Assembly (NCBI GenBank): GCA_021827805.1
Contig: JAKAUG010000366.1
Location: forward strand, 1-12,470
Direction: 5' to 3'
DNA: 12,470 nucleotides
Source: Bacillota bacterium
GTDB taxonomy: Bacteria > Bacillota > Sulfobacillia > RBS10-35 > JAJYVN01
Shown here: one piece after another, positions 1 through 6,902 of the stretch
Position numbering within the stretch: the stretch's first letter is position 1
How the letters are laid out: every line of letters starts with the position of its first letter
Position numbers and translations under genes: made by a program
Notes under the pieces: generated by a model
What the model was told of the DNA's origin: nothing
The model's database searches: none
What the model saw: only the letters and a program-made list of their open reading frames with translations

Positions 1-87
1 GCGCGCGTGCCCACACTGGTCGTCGCGGCACGCGAGGACCTGGAGATTGCCCGTGAGGTGCGAGCAGTCATTGGGGGCCGTGGTTGA
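1..87 (+). CDS. 3' end of an unidentified gene (partial)
   Basis: Frame 1 is open from the window edge and stops at TGA 85-87, giving 28 residues that include VPTLVVAAREDLEIAREVRAV. A hydrophobic strand followed by a charged helix looks like the C-terminal strand-helix of a globular alpha/beta protein. The start lies outside the window and the fragment is too short to name a family. It is kept because the codon pattern and composition look like protein and the stop precedes the next gene by a normal intergenic distance. Overlapping frames here give only Arg/Pro-rich noise. Confidence 0.4.
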   Translation, partial: ARVPTLVVAAREDLEIAREVRAVIGGRG

Positions 88-259
88 CCTGTTGGCCCCG
101 GACCCGCACAGCACGTTGAGGCTGGGTGGGTATCACCGCCGCGAGCGTGGGCGGGGGAGTTCCGGCTGGCACTGTAGGACTGCTCCAAAACCCAGCACCC
201 TGGGAGGCAAGCATCGGTCCGCTCCGTGGTGCGAGCGGTTAAGCTGGGGAGGCTGAGGA

Positions 260-817
260 GTGAACGTGAAGATGCCTGAACACCTGGCCCCACAACCGCG
301 TTTCGATCCGTTCGGAAGCAACCCCGATCCAGTCTCGAGCCAACGTGGCGACAGTTGGATGAACACGCCGCTCGTGGATGCGCCGGCGTCGGGTCCAGGG
401 CAAGTCTCACCGGAAGCGCTGCGGTTACAGTTTGCGGTGACATCCCTCCCCGCGCCGCTTCCCGTGCGCCGCCATGTAGGCTTTCGTCGGAGGTCGGTGT
501 CGGGCGGAGCCGCACGGTGGCCGCACGTCGTTCGCCGGGTCATCTGGTACGTCGATGCCGTGATCACCGTCCTGCTGGCGCTGCGATTCGCACTGAGCGC
601 GCTTGGTGCCAACATGGACAGTTTCTTCGGACACTTCGTGTTGAGCGTCACCGCGCCCTTGGTGTGGCCGTTCCTCAGACTCTTTACGGTCACCCCGGTG
701 GGGGTAGGGACCCTCGCGCTCGTTGCCATCGCGGTCTACGCCCTCGTTGCATGGGGGCTGTCCACTCTGCTCGAGATCCCGATATGGATGAGGGATTCCG
801 GTACTCACCGCCACTGA
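260..817 (+). CDS. YggT-like small membrane protein with a long N-terminal tail
   Basis: The 185-residue product has two parts. Residues 1 to about 90 are Pro/Arg/Ser-rich, without membrane segments, and probably disordered. Residues 94-171 hold two hydrophobic helices (about 94-116 and 148-171) joined by a conserved-looking stretch with GANMDSFFGHF and TAPLVWPF. That layout (helix, G-A-N, F/V-rich turn, T-[AD]-P-L-x-x-P-F, second helix) is typical of the YggT family, which is linked to membrane and division-associated clusters but has no settled biochemical role. GTG 260 is preceded by GGGGAGG with a 7-nt gap. GTG 266 and ATG 272 are also possible, using GAGGAG at 255-260. The gene stands alone, with a hairpin just after its stop. 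YggT-like is a pattern call and could be wrong. Confidence 0.6.
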   Translation: MNVKMPEHLAPQPRFDPFGSNPDPVSSQRGDSWMNTPLVDAPASGPGQVSPEALRLQFAVTSLPAPLPVRRHVGFRRRSVSGGAARWPHVVRRVIWYVDAVITVLLALRFALSALGANMDSFFGHFVLSVTAPLVWPFLRLFTVTPVGVGTLALVAIAVYALVAWGLSTLLEIPIWMRDSGTHRH

Positions 818-827
818 TGAGCCGTCG

Positions 828-853
828 CCAATCCACTCGCTCGACTGGATTGG
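828..853 (+). terminator. Hairpin just after the YggT-like gene
   Basis: Perfect 8-bp inverted repeat CCAATCCA / TGGATTGG (828-835 and 846-853) around a 10-nt loop, 11 nt beyond the stop of the upstream gene and followed by TTCCTCC. Position suggests a transcription terminator, but the U-tract is poor, so this could be only a 3'-end stabilising hairpin. Confidence 0.4.
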
Positions 854-1129
854 TTCCTCCCCAAGCCAGACAGCCCAGAAAGCCTTACAGAACGGAACCT
901 GTCCAGCACCTTGAGACAACTTCAGCGATGACGCATGAGTGGTCGGGGAGGGCGGATTGGGAGAGGTCCGAGCGAGAGCGGGCGGCTGCGGCGTAAGGCG
1001 AGTGTCTGAAGGCACGATCAGGATGTCCGCAGGGGGGCGGCGCCCTGGCCGCGGGCGGCGAGGGGCCGACTTGGGCGCGCCAAGGCCGGCAGCCTCGAGC
1101 GCGATGCCGGTGGGCACGGGGCACGCGGC

Positions 1130-1438
1130 TGGAGCCAGAGGGTGGGGGTTGCCGAAGACGGCGGCCCCGCCGCCCGGGAATCCCCGCAGGTCCGTCTTCC
1201 ATCGCAGGAGGCCGTCCTCCCCGCCCCACTTCCCGGAGACATCCCCGAGTCCCCAGAGGCTGACGTGGAGCGTGCCCTGCTCAGCACGCACCGCGGCGCG
1301 CAGCACGCCGGGCACGCCCGGCGGGATGCGGGAAGGGCTCTGCCAGAGGACCTTGCCGCTTGAGGCTTCCAGCGCAGAGACCACCCCTGGGAGCCGGAGA
1401 CATACGGCCGCTCGCGTCGTTGCCCACGCATCGCTGAA
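1130..1438 (-). pseudogene. Possible remnant of a PQQ/beta-propeller protein
   Basis: On the minus strand one frame reads VVSALEASSGKVLWQSP, which fits the repeat consensus of PQQ-like (BamB/quinoprotein) blades, roughly V-x-A-L-D-A-x-T-G-K-x-L-W. About 40 residues later comes GLLRWKTDLRG, resembling the same blade motif again. Downstream the frame runs on as low-complexity Arg/Pro-rich sequence and then antisense to the YggT-like gene, so it is not an intact gene. No ribosome binding site or convincing start was found. Either a decayed gene fragment or chance similarity; limits are approximate. Confidence 0.3.
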
Positions 1439-1522
1439 ACCGGTTCCTCGAAGCGAGGCATGCTGCGGAGGTTCTCTGCCAGGCCTCTTTCGCGCTTTCC
1501 GGGCCAGGAAACCTGGGCTGTG

Positions 1523-1549
1523 GCGGGAACACCACCCGGGTGTTCCCGC
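1523..1549. repeat. 11-bp perfect inverted repeat upstream of the glycosidase gene
   Basis: Arms GCGGGAACACC (1523-1533) and GGTGTTCCCGC (1539-1549) flank a 5-nt spacer, 24 nt before the GTG start at 1574. The RNA would form a very stable stem-loop in the 5' leader. No U-tract follows, so a simple terminator is unlikely. It could be an operator for a dimeric repressor or a leader hairpin affecting translation. Confidence 0.5.
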
Positions 1550-1573
1550 TGCTGTGGGTGGGGAGGGGTCCCC

Positions 1574-2719
1574 GTGCGCGCCTGGCGGTACGCTGCCCTG
1601 GTCCTGGTGCTGACCCTGTTGGGCGCGTGTGCCCCGACGAAGTCAGCGCGCGTTCCCCTGGGTGTGGATGTGGGCTGGGTGGTCTCCAACGACGGCAGCA
1701 TCCTCATGACCCCCGCGGTGGCCGCCCACGTGGCCGCGACCGGGGCCGGCCTGGCGCGGGTCGAATTCCGCACCGGGCCCTTCTTCTCCGGGGATGGGCC
1801 GGGACAGTGCGTCTTCACGCCGGCCATCTGCGGTCAGCGCCAGCAGGCCGGCTGGCAGGCCTTCTACGCGGCCTACGACCGCGTGGTGGCCAATCTCGCC
1901 GCCCAGCACGTCGCCGTGCTCGGCCTGCTGGATTACACCACCGTGGGCGGCGGCCAGAGCCTGTGGTGCGCGAACAACGCGGAGCACGGCCTCGGGGATG
2001 GCTCCAATCCGTACACCGCGGAGTTCGCCTCCACCGCCGAGCAGGTGATGGCCCACTACCGGGGGCGCATCAGGTACTGGGAGATCTGGAACGAGCCCAA
2101 CGCCTGGACGCATTCGTCAGGGGACGCATACAGCGGTGGAAGCTTTCTGTATCCGAGCAACTACGCCGCGCTCCTTGAGGCGACCTACCGGGCCGCGGTG
2201 ACCGAGCACCACCTGCCGGTGACGATCATCTCCGGGGGCCTGTTCGGGCACTCGATTGGCAACGTGTACAGCCCACAGAACGCTGGCGCCTCCTACCTGG
2301 AGCAGGTCTTCGCGCGCTGGCGGGCGCAGGGGCTCAAGACCTACCCCCTGGATGCCGTGGGCCAGCACCTGTACATCACCCAGGGCGGAGCCGTCACCGC
2401 CCAGCAGGTCCAGGAGTACCTGGGCTGGGTCCACCAGGTCGCCGTCAGCTTTGGTGCCGGGAGCCTGCCCACATTCGTCACCGAGATGGGCTGGACCGAC
2501 CACTCGGTCTCACGTCCATTGCAGGCCCAGGATCTCGGCACCGCCCTGGCCGCGGCCCGGGGCGAGCCGTATGTGGACAGCGTCGTGGTCTTCAACCTGA
2601 TCGGCATGGGATACGGCCTGTACGGCTCAGGGTTCACCCCAGAGCCGGCGCTGGCGACCTACCAACAGGCCGCCAAGTCCTGGACCGTCCCCCTGCGGGC
2701 AGGCCAGCCGTTGTCCTGA
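1574..2719 (+). CDS. Lipoprotein glycoside hydrolase-like protein (GH-A clan type)
   Basis: Product of 381 residues. GTG 1574 is chosen because GGGAGGGG (1561-1568) lies 5 nt upstream and because it gives an ideal lipoprotein signal: MRAWRYA, a hydrophobic core, then LLGAC with the lipidated Cys at residue 19. The mature protein should be anchored outside the membrane. The rest resembles a (beta/alpha)8 glycosidase of clan GH-A (GH5/GH39-like). YWEIWNEPN carries the likely acid/base Glu174 and FVTEMGW carries the likely nucleophile Glu304, about 130 residues apart as usual in the clan. Cys79, Cys86 and Cys132 could form an extracytoplasmic disulfide. The substrate cannot be told from sequence; beta-linked polysaccharide breakdown or remodelling is inferred. 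It is monocistronic, preceded by a strong inverted repeat, and convergent with the Ehr operon. Confidence 0.8.
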   Translation: MRAWRYAALVLVLTLLGACAPTKSARVPLGVDVGWVVSNDGSILMTPAVAAHVAATGAGLARVEFRTGPFFSGDGPGQCVFTPAICGQRQQAGWQAFYAAYDRVVANLAAQHVAVLGLLDYTTVGGGQSLWCANNAEHGLGDGSNPYTAEFASTAEQVMAHYRGRIRYWEIWNEPNAWTHSSGDAYSGGSFLYPSNYAALLEATYRAAVTEHHLPVTIISGGLFGHSIGNVYSPQNAGASYLEQVFARWRAQGLKTYPLDAVGQHLYITQGGAVTAQQVQEYLGWVHQVAVSFGAGSLPTFVTEMGWTDHSVSRPLQAQDLGTALAAARGEPYVDSVVVFNLIGMGYGLYGSGFTPEPALATYQQAAKSWTVPLRAGQPLS

Positions 2720-2731
2720 GGGCACCGCTGT

Positions 2732-2753
2732 GCGAGCGGGACGGCCGGCTCGC
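2732..2753. terminator. Hairpin between convergent genes
   Basis: In the 43-nt gap between two converging stop codons, GCGAGC (2732-2737) and GCTCGC (2748-2753) form a 6-bp GC-rich stem around a 10-nt loop. It could stop transcription in both directions. No clear U-tract is present on either strand, so efficiency is doubtful. Confidence 0.35.
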
Positions 2754-2762
2754 CGCCCTGGG

Positions 2763-4784
2763 CTAGCGCCAGAGCTTGACGGCGAGGATGCCCAGCACGG
2801 CCGCGCCGAGCAGGTAGCCCACGTAGTGGCCGAGGTCGCCCGACTGCACCGTCTGGCGCACCGCTCCTGATGTCCTGGTTGCCAAGCCCAGCAGCGGGCG
2901 ATACACATGGTGCTCCAGGCGCAGCTTCATCCGGCTCCGGTAGCGGAAGCTTCCCTGCAGCGCATCGCCGCTGGGGTGCCGGGAGCGCTCCAGCGCGAAG
3001 AAGGTGGCGAAGGTCAAGCGCAGGGGCTGGTTGAGGGCTTCGGCGGTCCAGCTGAGGCGGACGGAGTCGTCCGGTTCCCCGCCCACCCAGGTGCGGGCCA
3101 GCCGAGGCCGGCGCGCACGCAGCCGGCCGGTGACCAGTGCCACCGCCAGAGCCAGCAGAATGCCGCAACAGGCCAGATCCCAGGGTGATCCCACGTTGAA
3201 GCCGCCAGCCGCGAAGATGACATTGCCGCTGCTGCCGGCAATCCCGCGGAACAGACCGGCACCGAGGGCGACGATTGGTGCGTACGCCGCCGGGTGCGCG
3301 TATGTGGGGGCGATGACGGGCGCGCCGCTGGCCAGCCACCTGGTCGCCCGACCGAGCCAGGGGAGGAGCCAACCCGCGCCGATGCCGCTCCCCATGCCGA
3401 CCGCGGCGGCCAGCCATTGGCCCGCCGCACCAAGCCGGGGCAGATCCGTGAGGGGACGTGCCCCTGGTGTCCTGGCCCTGCCGAGAAAGCCGATGCCTAT
3501 CCAGCGCAGGTACACCGTGAGGCCGACCGCGGCCACGATGGCCGCCATGGCGGCCAGCACCGCCAGGGCGATGTGCAGACCCGGCTGGCTCGGGATGGGG
3601 ACAAGACACGCCTCGATCAGGAGCCACTCACCCAGGAACCCACCGAACGGCGGCAGTGCGGCCAGGGTCGCGACGGCCACCACGAGGGGGCCGCCGCCCC
3701 GCGGCATGGAGCCGAGCACCCCGCCCATGCGGTCAAGCAACCGCATGCCTGCCCGCTCCTCCAGCCAGCCGGCGAGGGAAAAGAGCGTGAACTTGGCCCC
3801 CGCATGAGCTGCCAGCAGGATGAGCGCCCCCGCCACGGCCATCTCCGCCGCGGAGCCGGCCCCATGGCCCTGGAGCACCATCCCGACACCGAGGGACGTG
3901 AAGACGAGCCCCAGGGCTTCCAGCGTGCCGTAGGCCAGGACGCGCTTGGTGTCCCGCTCCACGAGGCCGAGGAGGGCGCTGGCCGCCGCGCCGAGCAGCC
4001 CGAAGGCCGCGGTGACCACCCCCACCGTGGACAGCGGCGGCGAGAGCAGGTGGACGATCCGCAGGTAGCCGACCACGGCCACCGCGGTCAGGAGCCCGGA
4101 AAAGAGCCCCGCCACGTCACCGGGGGCCTCAGGTTCGGCGAGGGGCACCCAGACCTGCAGCGGGAACAGGCCGGCCTTGGCCCCAAAGGCGAACAGTCCG
4201 CAGAGCGCCAGCGCCACGGCCCAGGCAGGCGCGAGGACCCAGCCGTGGGCGGCCGCGACGAGGAGGGCAAAAAAGAGCAGGCCCGTTCCGAACTCGGACA
4301 GCCCGAGCAGGGCCCACGCGGCGCGCCGCACCCGCAGGCGATCGCGGATGAGCAAGACGTAGCTCGTCGCAGACAGGGCCTCCCACCCGACCAGCATCGG
4401 CAGGGGACGGGGGCTGGCCAGAAACCAGGCCACGCCGAGCAGCAATACGTGGAGCAGCACCCCGGTGCCCGGTCCCCCTGCCGCCGTCCGTGCGGCCCGC
4501 AGCCAGCCGGTGGCGATGAAGAGCAGTCCCGCCAGGAGCGCGCACCCGGCCCCGAGGTCCCGCAGTTGCAGGGCGGCGGGCGGAAACGGCCAGGGCATGC
4601 CGATCTTCAGCTCGGGTGGCGCACCCCCAAGGGATGTGGCGGCCCAGACGCCGAGCAGGGCTCCGGAAACGGAGAGGAGCCAGCCCACGGTGCGGGAGCT
4701 CTGCGGCGCTGCCGGCCGGATCGCTGCCACCAGGGCCGCGGCGAGGGCACAGGCGATCATGCCGCCGATGATGGGTGCCATCAT
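2763..4784 (-). CDS. hyfB: Ehr complex antiporter-like subunit (HyfB/NuoL-M type)
   Basis: A 673-residue polytopic membrane protein of the NuoL/M/N and Mrp-antiporter superfamily, closest in type to HyfB/HycC. It should form a proton (or sodium) half-channel in the membrane arm. Expected channel residues are visible: Glu135 in VGWEALSATS, Lys203 in FGAKAGLFPLQVW, Lys280 in ERDTKRVLAY, and His327/Lys331 in HAGAKFTLF. ALPPFGGFLGEW (from about 376) is another family signature. The loop that usually reads LPxAHPxAP has Glu217 where His is expected. A non-conserved C-terminal extension after about residue 560 is partly polar and ends in a last hydrophobic helix, as in HyfB/NuoL-type proteins. The ATG at 4784 overlaps the stop of the hyfI-like gene (ATGA) and has GGGAGGGG upstream. 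It is last in the operon. Confidence 0.88.
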   Translation of the reverse strand: MMAPIIGGMIACALAAALVAAIRPAAPQSSRTVGWLLSVSGALLGVWAATSLGGAPPELKIGMPWPFPPAALQLRDLGAGCALLAGLLFIATGWLRAARTAAGGPGTGVLLHVLLLGVAWFLASPRPLPMLVGWEALSATSYVLLIRDRLRVRRAAWALLGLSEFGTGLLFFALLVAAAHGWVLAPAWAVALALCGLFAFGAKAGLFPLQVWVPLAEPEAPGDVAGLFSGLLTAVAVVGYLRIVHLLSPPLSTVGVVTAAFGLLGAAASALLGLVERDTKRVLAYGTLEALGLVFTSLGVGMVLQGHGAGSAAEMAVAGALILLAAHAGAKFTLFSLAGWLEERAGMRLLDRMGGVLGSMPRGGGPLVVAVATLAALPPFGGFLGEWLLIEACLVPIPSQPGLHIALAVLAAMAAIVAAVGLTVYLRWIGIGFLGRARTPGARPLTDLPRLGAAGQWLAAAVGMGSGIGAGWLLPWLGRATRWLASGAPVIAPTYAHPAAYAPIVALGAGLFRGIAGSSGNVIFAAGGFNVGSPWDLACCGILLALAVALVTGRLRARRPRLARTWVGGEPDDSVRLSWTAEALNQPLRLTFATFFALERSRHPSGDALQGSFRYRSRMKLRLEHHVYRPLLGLATRTSGAVRQTVQSGDLGHYVGYLLGAAVLGILAVKLWR

Positions 4785-5338
4785 GCGGCCCCTCCCTCGC
4801 CCCTGGCGCCCGGCATCGGGCGGCCGACGGCGGCGAAGAGCCCAGCGATGATCGCGGCGGGTGGCGGGGGGCACCCCGGCACGAAGACATCGACGGGGAT
4901 CACCCGCTCCAGGCGGTCCACGGCCGCGGGCGCACGCGCCAACGGACAGTCCGCGCTGCCGCAGGCGCCCAGGGCCACCACCCGCTTGGGGCTTGGCATG
5001 GCCTCGTATGTCTCGCGCAAGACCGGTTCCATCTCTGGGCTCAGGGAACCGGTCACCAGCAGCAGATCGGCATGGCGAGGGGAGGGGGTGAAGGTGAAGC
5101 CGAAGCGGCTGATGTCGTACGGCGGGGCGGTCAGGAGTTGGATCTCGCTCTCCGGGCCGCCGCAAGACCCCACGTCGATATGACGGATGGCGAGTGAGCG
5201 GGTCAGCGGACCCTTTGCCACCGCCCTCAGGCTCTCGGGCGCCGGGGTGCCGGCGGGCAGCACCGCGGGATCCGCGCGCCAGGGGAAGCGCGTCGTGAAC
5301 GGCGCCCGGAGGCCGCGCATCCAGCCGAGAAAGAACAC
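4781..5338 (-). CDS. hyfI: Ehr complex small subunit (HyfI/NuoB type) with an altered cluster site
   Basis: A 185-residue peripheral subunit related to HyfI/HycG and NuoB, which normally holds the [4Fe-4S] cluster next to the active site. GTG 5338 is chosen because AGGAAGGGAG lies about 9 nt upstream and the N-terminus (FFLGWMRGLRAPFTTRFPW) matches family length; ATG 5320 is the alternative. The first motif, normally C-x-G-C-[DE] after a His-[IV]-Asp strand, reads HIDVGSCGGPESE, so Cys59 is kept but Pro62 replaces the second Cys. Cys126 (GAC) and Cys156 (VPGCPPPP) fill the other two canonical positions. An extra Cys131 (GACGSADC) is present and might compensate as a ligand. Electron transfer may therefore be altered or lost. 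It follows the large subunit after a 91-nt gap and overlaps the hyfB-like gene. Confidence 0.87.
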   Translation of the reverse strand: MFFLGWMRGLRAPFTTRFPWRADPAVLPAGTPAPESLRAVAKGPLTRSLAIRHIDVGSCGGPESEIQLLTAPPYDISRFGFTFTPSPRHADLLLVTGSLSPEMEPVLRETYEAMPSPKRVVALGACGSADCPLARAPAAVDRLERVIPVDVFVPGCPPPPAAIIAGLFAAVGRPMPGARGEGGAA

Positions 5339-5429
5339 GGCGGTCGTCTCCCTTCCTGTGGCCGATCTGGCTACCGGGACCAGGATCCCCGGGGGCCCGG
5401 GTGTGGGTCGCGGACCGGGCCAACGCGCC

Positions 5430-6902
5430 CTACCGGTCCACCGCGGACACGGAGAGCGAAAAGCTCGCGTCGATGATCGGCACGTCCTGCAGGACGTTGC
5501 CCTCACCGACGGCGGGCGGGACGACGGCCCAGTTGACGGCCGAGGCCGTGCGCACGCGGACCCAGGGGCGCGCCCCAGACCGTCCCGGCCAGACGAAGTA
5601 GATGAGTTCGCCCCGCGGCGCCTCCACGCGGGCCATCCGGATGTCCGCGCCCGATGGCCGGTCGGCCCATGACGGCATGGGACCCACCGCGGCGGTGGGC
5701 CCGCCGGGAGTCCCCGCCGCCAGACGTTCGCGCAGCCAGCCGATGCTCGCCAGCACCTCCAGGACCCGGACGCGGTACCGTCCCCAGGCGTCGCCCTTGT
5801 CCACCACGGCACGCGCGGGGGCCCCGGTGCTCGCATGGAGCCCGTAGGGGTGGTCATGCCGGACGTCGTAGCCCCACCCGCAGGCGCGGCCGGTGGGGCC
5901 CACGGGCCGCAAGGTCGCGGCCACCGCCGGCGGAACACGACCCGCACCATGGAGCCGATCGAGGAAGGACGTCGAGCGACCGAGTTGGGCGATGTTCCGC
6001 ATGAAGCGCTCGCGGATCTCCCGCAGTCCCGGGTCCAGGTCAGGGACGGACTCCGGTTCCCGGCGTATCCCACCGACCACGACGAGGCCCCGCTGATAGC
6101 GGTGCCCGGTGCGGCGCAGGCAGAGGCGCAGCACCTGTTCTTTGAGCACGAACAGCTCCGCCGCCGCTGCCGGCAGTCCCGTGGCGTTCGCCAAACCGGC
6201 GAGATCGCCGAGGTGGCTCTGCAGCCGCTCCAGTTCCGCCATCACGGCCCGCCAGTGGAGGGCGGCTGGCGGCACCTCCATCTCCAGGGCGGCCTCCCAA
6301 GCACCGGCGAAGGCGAGGGCATGCGCCACGGGAGATGTTCCTGTGACGCGCTCCGCCAGTGCGACGCCAGCGACGGGACCGGCCGGTCCCATCTGCTCTT
6401 GCAGGCGGCGGCACTTGTAGCCGAACCGCAACCCCAGGGCCAGCACCTCGTCGCCCATCACCTCCAGTCGCCAGCCGACGGACTCCGCCACGTCGCCGCG
6501 CACCGGTCCGAGCGGAAAGGTGAACACGCCGCGGCCCAGCACAACCGGCTCCGGCGCCGTCTCGGCCCAGACCAGGCCTTCGCGCTCCAGGCGTCGCTCG
6601 TCGGCCAGGGCGGCGACGACCCCGGCCCTGGAGGGTCGTGACGGCGAGCGGGCGGGTGCGGCGGTGGCCGCGGGGCGTTCGACGCCGTCGTAGAAGGCCA
6701 CGACGAACCCCGCGCTCTCGGCGCCCCCTGGGGCCGTTGGCAGATCCGGCACCCAGCTCAGCGCGAGCAGGCGCGTTTGGGGCTCTGCCAAGCGCGCCGC
6801 CAGCGCTGGGCCGAAGTCAGCCGCGGTCACCATTTCCGGGTCGGGCACGCCGGTCTCCTGAACAGCGGCGGCCCTTGCCATGACGGTGGGCTCGACGCTC
6901 AT
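5430..6902 (-). CDS. hyfG: Ehr complex large subunit (HyfG/HycE, NuoCD type) without NiFe ligands
   Basis: A 490-residue homologue of HycE/HyfG and NuoD with a short, divergent NuoC-like N-terminal part (to about residue 110). The core motif region is clear: LAERVTGTSPVAHALAF then MAELERLQSHLGDL (about 182-234). In hydrogenases the first site reads R-x-C-G-x-C; here it is R185-V-T187-G-T-S190, with both Cys lost. The C-terminal site, normally D-P-C-x-x-C, reads IIDASFSLSVSAVDR at the very end (476-490), again with no Cys. No [NiFe] centre can be bound in the usual way, which places this in the Ehr group rather than the formate hydrogenlyases. RTASAVNW near 451-458 matches the conserved fold element before the last motif. 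ATG 6902 overlaps the previous gene's stop (ATGA). Native substrate unknown. Confidence 0.9.
   Translation of the reverse strand: MSVEPTVMARAAAVQETGVPDPEMVTAADFGPALAARLAEPQTRLLALSWVPDLPTAPGGAESAGFVVAFYDGVERPAATAAPARSPSRPSRAGVVAALADERRLEREGLVWAETAPEPVVLGRGVFTFPLGPVRGDVAESVGWRLEVMGDEVLALGLRFGYKCRRLQEQMGPAGPVAGVALAERVTGTSPVAHALAFAGAWEAALEMEVPPAALHWRAVMAELERLQSHLGDLAGLANATGLPAAAAELFVLKEQVLRLCLRRTGHRYQRGLVVVGGIRREPESVPDLDPGLREIRERFMRNIAQLGRSTSFLDRLHGAGRVPPAVAATLRPVGPTGRACGWGYDVRHDHPYGLHASTGAPARAVVDKGDAWGRYRVRVLEVLASIGWLRERLAAGTPGGPTAAVGPMPSWADRPSGADIRMARVEAPRGELIYFVWPGRSGARPWVRVRTASAVNWAVVPPAVGEGNVLQDVPIIDASFSLSVSAVDR

Larger units (their letters stand above)
818..1573. other. Gene-poor stretch between the YggT-like and glycosidase genes
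   Basis: No convincing intact gene is seen in these 756 bases. They contain the hairpin at 828-853, a possible antisense remnant of a beta-propeller gene (1130-1438), a small perfect hairpin near 1452 (CCTCG AAG CGAGG), and a strong 11-bp inverted repeat at 1523-1549. Long open frames here are Arg/Pro/Gly-rich and reflect high GC. I see no tRNA or known riboswitch. Confidence 0.5.

Noticed and set aside
425..1384. Long minus-strand open frame (319 codons)
   Set aside because: Most of it is Arg/Pro-rich and antisense to the YggT-like gene; only a short blade-like stretch at its 5' end looks protein-like, so it is listed just as a possible remnant.
3294..5183. 629-codon plus-strand open frame opposite the hyfB- and hyfI-like genes
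   Set aside because: It is the antisense shadow of high-GC coding sequence: low-complexity, charged and Gly/Gln/Arg-rich with no motif, while the opposite strand has clear Ehr subunits.
5430..6902. Reading the operon as an active formate hydrogenlyase or hydrogenase-4
   Set aside because: All NiFe-binding cysteines are missing in the large subunit, no hyfH-type ferredoxin, formate dehydrogenase or maturation gene is present, and the small subunit has lost a cluster ligand.
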